Source: an uncultured Bacillota bacterium | GTDB taxonomy: Bacteria; Bacillota; Clostridia; Lachnospirales; Lachnospiraceae | NCBI GenBank assembly: GCA_949291945.1 | Contig: CASEXH010000026.1 | Span: 1-57,330, forward strand | DNA length: 57,330 bases | Reading direction: 5' to 3' | Shown: positions 34,221-43,466 of the stretch, piece after piece | Layout: each line of letters begins with the position of its first letter | Position numbering within the stretch: position 1 is the first letter of the stretch | The notes under the pieces: generated by a model | What the model was told of the DNA's origin: nothing | Databases searched by the model: none | What the model saw: the letters and a program-made list of their open reading frames with translations, nothing else | Made by a program: the position numbers and the translations under genes

Positions 34221-36089
34221 TTATTTATTAGGAGTGATCACATAGGTAGGCACTACTTTTCTCACAGCTTCTTTAATCTCAAGACTGTCTTCTCTAGACA
34301 GTTTCTCCAGTATCTCCAGCTGTTTTCTGAATTCATCCTCATCAAACTCGATAGGCTTTCCTATATGGATCAGTTTATTGTCCGTTTCCTGAAGACCTTC
34401 CTCGCTCATAAGCAGTTCCTCATAAAGCTTTTCTCCAGGCCGGAGACCTGTAAATTCGATTTTTATATCCTCTCCCACTTTATAGCCGGAGAGTTTGATC
34501 AGATTGGTTGCCAGATCCAGAATCTTTACCGGTTTACCCATATCCAGTACAAAGATCTCTCCCCCTTTTGCATAGGCCCCTGCCTGGAGCACAAGAGACA
34601 CTGCTTCAGGAATAGTCATAAAATACCGGATAATATCCGGATGGGTAACTGTCACAGGCCCTCCTGCTGCAATCTGTTTCTTAAACAGAGGGATTACGCT
34701 GCCATTGCTTCCCAATACATTTCCAAAGCGCACCGCTACAAAATTGGTCTGGGAGTGTCTTGCAAACATCTGAACGATCATCTCACACATACGCTTGGAA
34801 GCTCCCATGATATTCGTAGGATTTACCGCTTTATCTGTAGATATGAGCACAAACTTTTCCGCACCGTACCGGTCTGCAGCTTCGGCAGTCTTAAAGGTTC
34901 CGAATACATTGTTTTTAATCGCCTCGTTAGGACTGTCCTCCATAAGAGGAACATGCTTGTGAGCTGCGGCGTGATAGACAATGTTGGGCCGGTATTTTTC
35001 AAAAATATTATTTATTCTGTGAGTGTTCCGCACAGAACCTATGAGCACATCCAGATTCAGATCCGGATATTTTCTCTTCAGTTCCTGCTGGATATCGTAG
35101 GCATTATTTTCATATATATCCAGAATGATTAACTGTTTTGGATTATGGGCTGCGATCTGTCTGCAGAGCTCACTTCCAATAGATCCCCCGCCTCCAGTGA
35201 CCATGACCACTTTATTCTGGACATAACCCATGATCTCGTCCAGATTCACCTGGATGGGCTCCCTGCCCAGAAGGTCCTCGATCTGTACCTCCCGAAGCTT
35301 GGATATACTCACATCTCCATTAATAAACTGATAGATTCCCGGTATAATCCTTGTCTTGCACCGGGTCTCTTTGCAGATATCCAGGATCTCCTTCATCTTT
35401 ACATTCCCAAGAGAAGGAATAGCTACTATAATCTCCTGGATTTTATACTCCTCTACCTTAGCCGGGATATCGTCCCTGGTTCCCACAATGGGAATGCCCC
35501 GGAGATATTTCCCCTGTTTGGCTGGATTATCGTCAATAATACATTTTACTTTCAGGTTCAGATAACGGCTCTCCTCTGTCTCCTTTAAGATAGAGTTTCC
35601 TGCTGCCCCGGCTCCGATGAGCATGACATTGATCTTTTTCTTGTCCCCGCCAACCAGATCTGTCATCTTTTCATTAAAAATATTCATGATTACATAAGAA
35701 AACCGCACACAACTGGTGCCAATGACCATAGCAAAATAATAAATCAGATAAGAAGATCTAGGCAGAGTCAGTTTCAGCATATAGGCGGAGGTAACCTGAA
35801 TAGCAGAAGCCACCGCATTTCCCAGGATAATATTCACCAGTTCACTGGAACTGGCATGACGCCACACACCTCTGTACATTTTTGCAACTGCAAATACAAT
35901 CAAGGTAATGATGGTATTAGGGATTGTATAATGAAGGACCTGCTCCATATCTGAGACCGGAATATTGTTAAAACTAAACTCATATCGGATAAACAATCCC
36001 AGAAAGGAAGCGATCTGTACTGTCAGTATGTCCAAAAGCACAAGAAGAAAAACCTTGCTTGACATGATTCTACCTTTTGTCCACTTCAT
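34221..36089 (-). CDS. Nucleoside-diphosphate-sugar 4,6-dehydratase (PglF/CapD/FlaA1 type)
   Basis: Membrane-bound short-chain dehydratase, 622 residues, that likely converts UDP-GlcNAc to a UDP-4-keto-6-deoxy sugar. Four N-terminal spans (about 10-125) are followed by a CoA-binding-like domain (VMLIGAGAAGNSIL near 155) and the NAD(P)-binding catalytic domain with VTGGGGSIGSEL near 297. The catalytic region STDKAVNPTNIMGASKR near 415-431 has Met where small SDR enzymes have Tyr, as is normal for large PglF-type members. The product would supply a deoxy-amino sugar to the polymer. A second possible start (with AAAGG) lies eight codons in. Confidence 0.9.
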   Translation of the reverse strand: MKWTKGRIMSSKVFLLVLLDILTVQIASFLGLFIRYEFSFNNIPVSDMEQVLHYTIPNTIITLIVFAVAKMYRGVWRHASSSELVNIILGNAVASAIQVTSAYMLKLTLPRSSYLIYYFAMVIGTSCVRFSYVIMNIFNEKMTDLVGGDKKKINVMLIGAGAAGNSILKETEESRYLNLKVKCIIDDNPAKQGKYLRGIPIVGTRDDIPAKVEEYKIQEIIVAIPSLGNVKMKEILDICKETRCKTRIIPGIYQFINGDVSISKLREVQIEDLLGREPIQVNLDEIMGYVQNKVVMVTGGGGSIGSELCRQIAAHNPKQLIILDIYENNAYDIQQELKRKYPDLNLDVLIGSVRNTHRINNIFEKYRPNIVYHAAAHKHVPLMEDSPNEAIKNNVFGTFKTAEAADRYGAEKFVLISTDKAVNPTNIMGASKRMCEMIVQMFARHSQTNFVAVRFGNVLGSNGSVIPLFKKQIAAGGPVTVTHPDIIRYFMTIPEAVSLVLQAGAYAKGGEIFVLDMGKPVKILDLATNLIKLSGYKVGEDIKIEFTGLRPGEKLYEELLMSEEGLQETDNKLIHIGKPIEFDEDEFRKQLEILEKLSREDSLEIKEAVRKVVPTYVITPNK

Positions 36090-36111
36090 AGTAAATTGCC
36101 ATCCTTTGTAC

Positions 36112-37068
36112 TTACTTTATAATAAATTTCCCCAGATTTTTGTACAGCTCCAACTGTATCTCCAAATATCTCTTTACAGAAGGAGCATGAAATTTTTTCT
36201 CTCTATTCTTTACAGAAATTGTAATCCCATTTTTCAGGCCGGCAGCATATTCTCTGCCAAAACCTTTCATTGTAAAGAAAACCATCTTCACCCCAAATCC
36301 CAGAATAAGCAGGGGAAGGTTCCAGAGGATCTGGAGCAGAGGCATATTTTTATAGATCAGATATATATTATTTCTGGAAGAATAACGGACTTTAAACAGA
36401 TTGTACCTGGAACCGGTAGTTCCACTGCCTACATGGAGCACTCTGGCTTTTGGGCAGAACCAGTTCTCATATCCCAGCAGTCTTCCCCGATAGCCGATAT
36501 CCAGGTCTTCCAGGTAGGCAAAGTGCTCCTCATCAAAAAGTCCTGTTTTTTTCAGCAGCTCTCTGCGATAGATTGCAGCTCCTGCACAGGAAGCAAAAAT
36601 TTTCTTCTCCCTTTTATAGTTTTTTTCCGGCTTTCCTTTTCCGTCTGCAAAGGCCCATCCTAAAGCACAGTAATAATTTCCCCCGTCATCTACTCTGTCC
36701 TGATGTCTCATTTCCAGAAGTTTTGCCTGACAGGAAAATGCCCCGGGCTTACTTTCAATCCCCTTTACCAGCTCTCCCACAAACTCTTTGTCTGCGATGG
36801 TATCATTGTTCAGCAGGATCACCAGCGGGCTGTGGCTGCTTTTAATCCCCTGGTTCACAGCTCCGCAAAAGCCTGTATTCTCTCTCAGGGGAATCAACCG
36901 CACCCAGGGGTAGGCTTTCTCCACATATTCCCGGCTTCCATCCTCCGATCCATTGTCCACCAACAGGACTTCAAAATCCCGAAAGCTCTGTCCTTCCATT
37001 GCGTCCAGACAATCTTTTAAATATTTTTTTCCATTATAATTAGGAATAATCACCGAAACCTTACACAT
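36112..37068 (-). CDS. Family 2 glycosyltransferase
   Basis: A 318-residue GT2 enzyme beginning MCKVSVIIPNYNGKKYL. The nucleotide-binding part has LLVDNGSEDGS near residue 37 and the metal motif LLNNDT near residue 88. YLEDLDIGYRG near 185 holds the ED base. The C-terminal part ends in an amphipathic or membrane-associating stretch around LLILGFGVKMVFF. The frame opens at 37110, but AGGCAGGA sits before the ATG at 37068, leaving 11 nt after the tandem GT gene. It should add one sugar to the lipid-linked chain. Confidence 0.88.
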   Translation of the reverse strand: MCKVSVIIPNYNGKKYLKDCLDAMEGQSFRDFEVLLVDNGSEDGSREYVEKAYPWVRLIPLRENTGFCGAVNQGIKSSHSPLVILLNNDTIADKEFVGELVKGIESKPGAFSCQAKLLEMRHQDRVDDGGNYYCALGWAFADGKGKPEKNYKREKKIFASCAGAAIYRRELLKKTGLFDEEHFAYLEDLDIGYRGRLLGYENWFCPKARVLHVGSGTTGSRYNLFKVRYSSRNNIYLIYKNMPLLQILWNLPLLILGFGVKMVFFTMKGFGREYAAGLKNGITISVKNREKKFHAPSVKRYLEIQLELYKNLGKFIIK

Positions 37069-37079
37069 GTTCCTGCCTT

Positions 37080-38906
37080 TCAGTCTTTTGGCCGCAGGGA
37101 ATAATTCCACTTTGTCAAAGACAGATTTTTATTGTAATAGGGATCCCCTGCTTTTAAAAATTTCTCCCATCTGCAGCGCATAAACTCTATCTCCGTCTGA
37201 AATCTGCGGACTTTCTCCTTGCTGTCCTCTGCTCCCCGGCTTTTTGATTCATAGTGATACAATTCCACGTAGGGATCGTATACTACCAGATACTCCAACT
37301 GTCTTACACGAAGGCACAGATCCACATCATTAAAGGCTACACTTAACGCCTCCTCAAAGCCCTGCACCTGATCAAAGATCTGTTTTTTTGTCATCATGCA
37401 GGCTGCAGTCACTGCACTGAGATCCTGTATGATCGAAGCTTTGTGCATATAGCCGGATCTTTCTCTGGGCATATCTGTAAACATATGTCCCGCAATGCCC
37501 CCGATACCGATCACCGTTCCTGCATGCTGTATAGTGTCATTACCATAATAAAGTTTTGCTCCTACGATCCCTGTATCTTTCCGCTGGCAGAATCCCAGCA
37601 TTTCCTCTATCCAGTCAGGTGTGATCACCTCTGTATCGTTGTTCAAAAACAGTAGGTATTCTCCTTTTGCCTTATCTGCTGCAAAATTGTTGATAGCAGA
37701 ATAGTTAAATTCCTTTTTCCATCTCAGCAGGCGGATCTTGGGCATCTCAGAAAGCTGTTTATAATAGTCAAATATCTCCTGAGAAGTACTGTTGTTTTCC
37801 ACAATCAGAATTTCATAATTGCTGTAAGTACTCCGCCCCAGAATAGAATTAATACATTTTTCCAGATCCTCTCTGGCGTCTTTATTTGGAATTATAATGG
37901 AAACCAGAGGATTTCCCACAACAGAATATTTTACCCGGTAAAACCCGTAGTCCTTGGTCTGAGTTACCGTTCCCACAAGACCGGATCTTTTCAGGTTTGC
38001 CTCAATAGCCCGTTTTCCTGCTTCAAAAGCGTAGAGCTTGCTCTCCGGATTATCCGCAGTGGAGGCTTCATGGGTGCGCCAGTGATAGAGGATTTCCGGA
38101 ATGTGCCGGATCTTCCCGGCCTGCTCCGTACAGCGGAAAATAAAATCATAATCCTGAGCTCCATCGTACTCCCGACGAAATCCGCCTGTCTTTTCCAGAA
38201 TACTCTTTTTTACAACAAAAAAATGACAAATATAATTATTAGATCTTAAAAGATCCGGACTGAAATCAGGTTTTAAATGAGGCTGGAAATGTTCCAGATC
38301 CTCTCCTTTTACTTTATCTTCGTCTGTATAAATCACTTCTGTATCCGGCTCTTTCTCTAAAACCTTCGCCACCTCATACAAAGCATCAGGTGCCAGCAGA
38401 TCATCATGATCCAGAAGGCCGATATACTCACCCTCAGTCATAGCCAGAGCCTCATTAGTATTTTCTGCGATCCCTTTATTTTCCTCCAGCTTTTTCCATC
38501 GGATTCTGGGATCTCTCCGGGCATATTCCATAAGAGTATACTCCATGGAAGCATCCTTTGGGCTTGCATTTACGATACACAGTTCCCAGTTTTCATAAGT
38601 CTGATCCAGCAGCGAATCCATCATCTGGCGGAGAAATTTCTCCGGTGTCTTATATGCCGGCACTGCAATACTGATCTTGGGCTGATATTTCCATTTCTTC
38701 TTTTTCTGCTTTTCCAGTTCTTCGATATCCGGCCTGTATTCTTCATACCAGGGGCCATAAGGCACCTCTTCCGGTTCAAATCGTTCATGAAGTCTGATCC
38801 AGAATTCCTTTGGCCCGTAATGCTTTAAATAGCGAAAGCCTTTCTGAATCGTATATGGCGAAAGCCTCCCCAGAATCCTTCTCCATTCCAGTTTTCCAGT
38901 AGGCAT
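37080..38906 (-). CDS. Tandem-domain family 2 glycosyltransferase
   Basis: A 608-residue protein with two GT2 domains. The first (about 75-290) has ISIAVPAYKTPEKFL, LLDHDDLL and DEDK-type motifs. The second (about 335-580) has SIIIPNKDAREDLEKCI, LFLNNDTEV and FNDVDLCLRVRQ. Such two-domain enzymes often make a repeating or two-linkage addition, for example of rhamnose in rhamnan-like polymers. The C-terminal two-thirds are clearly paralogous to the 826-residue protein at 40353-42833 (both share KKEFNYSAINNFA-like segments). First gene of its transcription unit, with AGGTGAAGG before the ATG. Confidence 0.9.
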   Translation of the reverse strand: MPTGKLEWRRILGRLSPYTIQKGFRYLKHYGPKEFWIRLHERFEPEEVPYGPWYEEYRPDIEELEKQKKKKWKYQPKISIAVPAYKTPEKFLRQMMDSLLDQTYENWELCIVNASPKDASMEYTLMEYARRDPRIRWKKLEENKGIAENTNEALAMTEGEYIGLLDHDDLLAPDALYEVAKVLEKEPDTEVIYTDEDKVKGEDLEHFQPHLKPDFSPDLLRSNNYICHFFVVKKSILEKTGGFRREYDGAQDYDFIFRCTEQAGKIRHIPEILYHWRTHEASTADNPESKLYAFEAGKRAIEANLKRSGLVGTVTQTKDYGFYRVKYSVVGNPLVSIIIPNKDAREDLEKCINSILGRSTYSNYEILIVENNSTSQEIFDYYKQLSEMPKIRLLRWKKEFNYSAINNFAADKAKGEYLLFLNNDTEVITPDWIEEMLGFCQRKDTGIVGAKLYYGNDTIQHAGTVIGIGGIAGHMFTDMPRERSGYMHKASIIQDLSAVTAACMMTKKQIFDQVQGFEEALSVAFNDVDLCLRVRQLEYLVVYDPYVELYHYESKSRGAEDSKEKVRRFQTEIEFMRCRWEKFLKAGDPYYNKNLSLTKWNYSLRPKD

Positions 38907-38963
38907 TACCCTTCACCTGCCTTTCCTGTCTTCACTCATTTGCTTATTCTACCACATTTTCTG

Positions 38964-39020
38964 TTTAAAGAAAACCTTAATTATGTTATAATGAGTGGGA
39001 ATTGTCCGTATAGGACAATT
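38964..39020 (+). promoter_or_regulatory. Promoter and +1 hairpin of the dacF-like gene
   Basis: TTTAAA (38964-38969) and TATAAT (38987-38992) are 17 nt apart. A perfect 8-bp hairpin AATTGTCC-GTATA-GGACAATT occupies 39000-39020, that is, from the predicted start. It may be an operator or a 5' RNA stabiliser. Confidence 0.6.
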
Positions 39021-39052
39021 ACTCATGTTTTATATTTAAAGGAGGAACTTTT

Positions 39053-40261
39053 GTGAAAAAATTTGTGTTACCAAAGCCTCTTCTTTGTATTTCTCTGGCT
39101 TTGTTTCTGTTATTCGGCAGCTTTTCCACTGTACTGGCTGCTGAATTTCCGCAAAGCTGGCCCCAGGCTCCGGAAATCGCTGAAGAGACCGGCGTCCTGA
39201 TGGAAGTTTCTTCAGGGCAGATACTTTTTGATAAATCCATGGACGAGATCCGATATCCCGCAAGTACTACAAAAGTTATGACCGCTCTGCTTATTCTGGA
39301 AAATGTAGAGGACCTCAGTCAGGTGGTAACCTTTACCGATGTGATCACGCCAGATTTGGAGCCAGGGAACTCTACCATCAATGCCCAGATAGGAGAACAG
39401 CTCACCGTAGAGCAATGTCTCTATGCTATCATGCTGGCCTCTGCCAATGAAGTCTGTACCCAGATGGCAGTCTATGTAGCCGGATCTGTCGAAAATTTCG
39501 TATCCATGATGAACCAGCGGGCCCAGGAACTTGGATGCCAAAATACACATTTTGTAAATGCCAATGGTCTGCCAGATCCCAACCATTACACAACTGCTCA
39601 TGATCTGGCGCTGATCCTGGCAGCCGCTGTTCAAAACGAGGACTTCTGCCGGATTTCAGGATCTGCAGCTTATACCATCCCTGCCACAAATATGACAGCC
39701 TCTCCCAGAAATCTGGAGAACAGCAATGCCCTGATCAAAAATGGCGAATATCACTACGATGGTGTCATTGCCGGCAAGACCGGTCATACGGAAGCTGCAA
39801 AAAACACTCTTGTCACAGCAGCCTCCCGGGATGGTATGACCTTGGTATGCGTAGTCCTTCGTTCTGATGGAGAGGACCGTTTTATCGATACTGTAAATCT
39901 TTTTGATTATGGCTTCGATAATTTCCATCTCTCCCCGGTATACTGGATGGACAGGGAAGAACCTTCTGGCTACATCGTGCTGCCCAAAGGAGTGGAAAGC
40001 AATGTGCTTACGGTAAAAGACAGCGACAGCGAAAATGTCCGGACCCGGACTTATTCTTATCAGGGAACGGAATTATATCGTTCTCAGATTGATCTTCCGG
40101 TGACGTTTGATTCCGCAAATGACAGCGATTCCTCTGCTGCAGTTTTCTATCAGATCAGGGGAATTGATTTCCTTTTACCTGTCATGGCCGGAATATTTGG
40201 AGTATTATGTGTGACAGAATTTTCATTAATTCTTGTCTCGGTTCTGAAACGGCGAAAGTAG
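39053..40261 (+). CDS. dacF: D-alanyl-D-alanine carboxypeptidase (DacF/PBP5-like, peptidase S11)
   Basis: Low-molecular-mass penicillin-binding protein that trims the terminal D-Ala of peptidoglycan. The 402-residue protein has a signal peptide (1-30) and the three active-site motifs: S71-T-T-K74, S130-A-N132 and K242-T-G244. Unlike most family members, which end in an amphipathic helix, it ends with a true membrane span (about 376-398) and the basic tail KRRK. The start is GTG with AAAGGAGG 6-7 nt upstream. It sits on the opposite strand inside the polysaccharide locus, between two units of glycosyltransferase genes. Confidence 0.93.
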   Translation: MKKFVLPKPLLCISLALFLLFGSFSTVLAAEFPQSWPQAPEIAEETGVLMEVSSGQILFDKSMDEIRYPASTTKVMTALLILENVEDLSQVVTFTDVITPDLEPGNSTINAQIGEQLTVEQCLYAIMLASANEVCTQMAVYVAGSVENFVSMMNQRAQELGCQNTHFVNANGLPDPNHYTTAHDLALILAAAVQNEDFCRISGSAAYTIPATNMTASPRNLENSNALIKNGEYHYDGVIAGKTGHTEAAKNTLVTAASRDGMTLVCVVLRSDGEDRFIDTVNLFDYGFDNFHLSPVYWMDREEPSGYIVLPKGVESNVLTVKDSDSENVRTRTYSYQGTELYRSQIDLPVTFDSANDSDSSAAVFYQIRGIDFLLPVMAGIFGVLCVTEFSLILVSVLKRRK

Positions 40262-40300
40262 ACTTTCTGCATTTCTGCTGATCTGTTAACGCAGAATGAG

Positions 40301-40344
40301 AAAAACCTTCTCCTCGGATATATTTCCAAAGAGAAGGTTTTTTT
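40301..40344. terminator. Bidirectional terminator after dacF
   Basis: AAAAACCTTCTC and GAGAAGGTTTTTTT pair perfectly. It lies between the convergent dacF and 826-residue glycosyltransferase genes. Confidence 0.9.
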
Positions 40345-40352
40345 ATCAACTT

Positions 40353-42833
40353 TTATAAATTAAAAGGCTCTTTTTCAAGAGAAAAATTGGAATTATAGAA
40401 CGGATCCCCATTGTCTAAAATCTCTTTCCATTTTTTCCGGAATTTATTGATCTCATTTTCAAATCTGCGGATCTTCTCCGGAGTATCTTCATATCCTCTG
40501 GATTTTGATTCATAATGATGCCATAGAGAAAACGCATTGTAAACTACCCATTTTCCTTTTTCCCTGATCTTCAGGCAGTAGTCTACATCATTCAGGGCAA
40601 CTGCAAATTCTTCTGTAAAGCCTCCTACTGAGAGGAAATCTTCTTTTGGCGTCATCATGCACGCTGCTGTCACTGCACTGTAATTACAGTTGATCCTTGG
40701 CCGTACCATGTAGCCGTAATCATCTTTATCCAGTCCTACAAACACATGTCCGGCAAATCCTCCTATGCCGATTACCACTCCTGCATGCTGAATGGTATCA
40801 TCCTCATATAAGAGCTTGGCCCCTACTACCCCTACATCCTCTCTCATGCAGCATCCCAGCATTTCAGAGATGGCGGTCTCGTTAATGATCTCTGTGTCAT
40901 TATTCAGGAATAACAGATAGTCTCCTTTTGCATACTGAACACCAAAATTATTAATTGCCGAATAATTAAATTCTTTCTTCCAATATACGACTTTAACGTT
41001 ACCATATCTCTGTTCTAATTCTTCATAATAAGCAAACGTCTTATCCTGTTCACTGTTATTTTCTACAATGATAAATTCTATATTTTTATAGCTGCTTCTT
41101 TCCTGCACAGAAGAAATACATTTTTCCAGATCCTCTATATGGTCCTTATTGGGGATCACAATAGACACAAGGGGATCGCCGGGAGTCTCATAGATTACAT
41201 GATACATTCCCCAAAGATCGGTATGTTCCACTGTAGCTGCCACGCCTGTTCTCCTGAAATGTTCTTCTATTGCTCTTTTTCCAGCCTCATAAGCGTACAT
41301 CTTGCTGGCCGGATTGCCTGCCACAGAATTCTCATGCATTCTCCAATAATATAAGATCTTGGGAATATGCTTGATCTGTTTTGCCTGCTCTACACATCTG
41401 AAAATAAGATCATAGTCTTGTGAGCCGTCAAACTCTGACCGAAATCCTCCTATTCTTCTAATGATCTCCGTTTTGACAACAAAGAAATGTGTAATATAGT
41501 TATGCGAGCACAGGAGATCTATGCTGAAATCCGGTTTAAATTTCGGATCTTTATGAATCTTCATATCATAGGAAGTCATATCTTCATCTGTATACAGTAC
41601 ATCATAATCCGTCTCCTGCAGGGCATTGACAACTTCATATAAAGCATTTACCGCCAAAGCATCATCATGGTCCAGAAGCCCTACATAATCTCCTGTAGCA
41701 AGCTCTAAAGCCCCATTGGTATTTCCTGAAATTCCAAGGTTTTTTGGAAGAATTTTATATTTGATCCTGCTGTCCTTTTTCTGGTAAGCTCTAAGGGCTT
41801 CTTCCAGTTCCTGATTACCTTCGCTTCCGTCACCGATACATAATTCCCAATTTGCATAGGTCTGGTTTTGAACGGATTCGATCATCTCCTGCAAAAAATT
41901 CAACGGCGTATTATAAGTAGGAACCACGATGCTGATCTTGGGCTGATAATCAAATCTTTTTTTCTTCTGCGCTTCAATTTCTTTATCCGTAAGCTGATGT
42001 TCCTTAAACCATTCATCATAAGGCTTTACATTGCTGTTGATTCTCTCAATCAGGTAGTCCTTCAGGCCTTTTACCCCGTTTTCCGCAATATATCGATATA
42101 CTTTATAAATATTTTTAAGCTTAAACTTCTTGGCTGCCTGAATAATAAATCCTTTTCTGGCTTCATATCTGCGGGCTTTCCATAACTCTCCCGGAACCAG
42201 AGGAAGGGTCTTTTTATCTACGGTATCTGTAACCTCCAGGATATATTCCTTATCCCTGTCATAAAGAAAGGACGCTTTAAATCCGCATAAAATATGTTTT
42301 TTGTCAGTCAGACGAAGTTTATATAAGTCCTCTCTTTTTCTCAGTTCCATAGAAAGTTCTACTTCTTCTCCCTGACTGTCCGTAACTTTAAATTGTATAT
42401 CTCTGTTTGTCTGAGACACGCTCCAGCCGTTTACAACAATATGGTCTTTATCTATATAAATCCCATCTACATTTAAAGTCAGGCTCTTCCTGTCTTCAAT
42501 CTCTGCAAAGTCGCTGCTGTCTAGCTTATATAATTTCTGCGTAACGCCGTTTTTCTTAACATAAAGCCGGTATTCTTCAGGAACGATCTCTCCTAAATCT
42601 ATTTTAATATCAAAGCCGCTCTTAAGCCGGACATGCTGCCTTTTAAATTTTTTCTGAACATCCGGACGCTCCACTGCAAATCTTTTATGATGGATCTGTT
42701 TTCCGTTCAACACGGAAAAAACCTGGATCGTATCCTCTTCTGATGAAAGTATCCAGCCATTGATTTTTATATACCGGTGTCCTGGGATATTTTTGTATAC
42801 AGCCTGATCCACGCAAAATTTTATCTTTTTCAT
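40353..42833 (-). CDS. Large tandem GT2 glycosyltransferase with two N-terminal beta-rich modules
   Basis: An 826-residue protein. The first 230 residues carry two similar beta-rich segments, each with a core like HRYIKINGWILSSEED and HIVVNGWSVSQTN, followed by a helical linker (about 230-300). Two GT2 domains follow: the first starts ISIVVPTYNTPLNFL near 300 with LLDHDDAL and YTDEDM, the second SIVIPNKDHIEDLE near 560 with LFLNNDTEI and LNDVDYCLKIRE. From about 270 on it is a paralogue of the 608-residue protein at 37080. The N-terminal modules may bind carbohydrate or tether the enzyme; that is inference. No membrane spans. Confidence 0.88.
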   Translation of the reverse strand: MKKIKFCVDQAVYKNIPGHRYIKINGWILSSEEDTIQVFSVLNGKQIHHKRFAVERPDVQKKFKRQHVRLKSGFDIKIDLGEIVPEEYRLYVKKNGVTQKLYKLDSSDFAEIEDRKSLTLNVDGIYIDKDHIVVNGWSVSQTNRDIQFKVTDSQGEEVELSMELRKREDLYKLRLTDKKHILCGFKASFLYDRDKEYILEVTDTVDKKTLPLVPGELWKARRYEARKGFIIQAAKKFKLKNIYKVYRYIAENGVKGLKDYLIERINSNVKPYDEWFKEHQLTDKEIEAQKKKRFDYQPKISIVVPTYNTPLNFLQEMIESVQNQTYANWELCIGDGSEGNQELEEALRAYQKKDSRIKYKILPKNLGISGNTNGALELATGDYVGLLDHDDALAVNALYEVVNALQETDYDVLYTDEDMTSYDMKIHKDPKFKPDFSIDLLCSHNYITHFFVVKTEIIRRIGGFRSEFDGSQDYDLIFRCVEQAKQIKHIPKILYYWRMHENSVAGNPASKMYAYEAGKRAIEEHFRRTGVAATVEHTDLWGMYHVIYETPGDPLVSIVIPNKDHIEDLEKCISSVQERSSYKNIEFIIVENNSEQDKTFAYYEELEQRYGNVKVVYWKKEFNYSAINNFGVQYAKGDYLLFLNNDTEIINETAISEMLGCCMREDVGVVGAKLLYEDDTIQHAGVVIGIGGFAGHVFVGLDKDDYGYMVRPRINCNYSAVTAACMMTPKEDFLSVGGFTEEFAVALNDVDYCLKIREKGKWVVYNAFSLWHHYESKSRGYEDTPEKIRRFENEINKFRKKWKEILDNGDPFYNSNFSLEKEPFNL

Positions 42834-42844
42834 TCATTTATCTC

Positions 42845-43450
42845 CTATCTTATAAATTTATACAAAAGCTTTATAAAAAGCAGAATGTAGGCCATCATAC
42901 CCGCAAAAACCAAAAACTCCTGCAGATTAAATGTTTTATATACGGTTTTGAGTACCAGACATTCGTCTCTGTCTTCGCCGTTGAGACTCAGTGATGTGCC
43001 CTCCTGCTTTTGCGTGGTATAAAAAGAAACCCCTTGATCAGCAGGTGTATTATCAGCCTGTATCCTCAGAACATATTCTCTGCCTTTGCTCTCTTCTACC
43101 CGCTGAAATGTGATTTCCGTAAATTTTGCATCTTCCCAGCCTGTCGTATCCACAGTTCCTTCTGCTACCGTCTCCTGGGTTTCTTTATCGATAAGCTGAT
43201 AGATCAAAGTTCCGTTTTCTGTCCGATTAAATGTCACCGGCTGTACCTGTACGCCCTCCAGGCCATTCATTTCACAGGAAAAACTCTGCTCAATATAGGA
43301 ATTGCCGCTCAGTTGTCCGAAATTCCCGTATCCGTCTCCTTCCACTCCTGTATCATAGATCGCTACTTCCCAGGAACAGAGGAATGTTCTAATTAAAGAA
43401 ATAACCAAAATAGCACATACATAGATTATTGGTTTTATCACTTTTTTCAT
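42845..43450 (-). CDS. Membrane protein with an extracellular beta domain (unknown)
   Basis: A 201-residue protein I cannot assign to a characterised family. It has one span near each end (about residues 5-24 and 178-197), with an extracytoplasmic region of about 150 residues between. That region is beta-strand-rich and resembles a jelly-roll or galactose-binding fold (IEQSFSCEMNGLEGVQVQPV, IQADNTPADQGVSFYTTQK). AGGAG lies 9 nt before the ATG at 43450; the longer frame from 43489 overlaps the ATPase gene and is less likely. Its place between the exporter ATPase and a large glycosyltransferase suggests a part in polymer export or length control. Confidence 0.65.
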   Translation of the reverse strand: MKKVIKPIIYVCAILVISLIRTFLCSWEVAIYDTGVEGDGYGNFGQLSGNSYIEQSFSCEMNGLEGVQVQPVTFNRTENGTLIYQLIDKETQETVAEGTVDTTGWEDAKFTEITFQRVEESKGREYVLRIQADNTPADQGVSFYTTQKQEGTSLSLNGEDRDECLVLKTVYKTFNLQEFLVFAGMMAYILLFIKLLYKFIR

Positions 43451-43466
43451 ACTATTTCTCTCCTGC

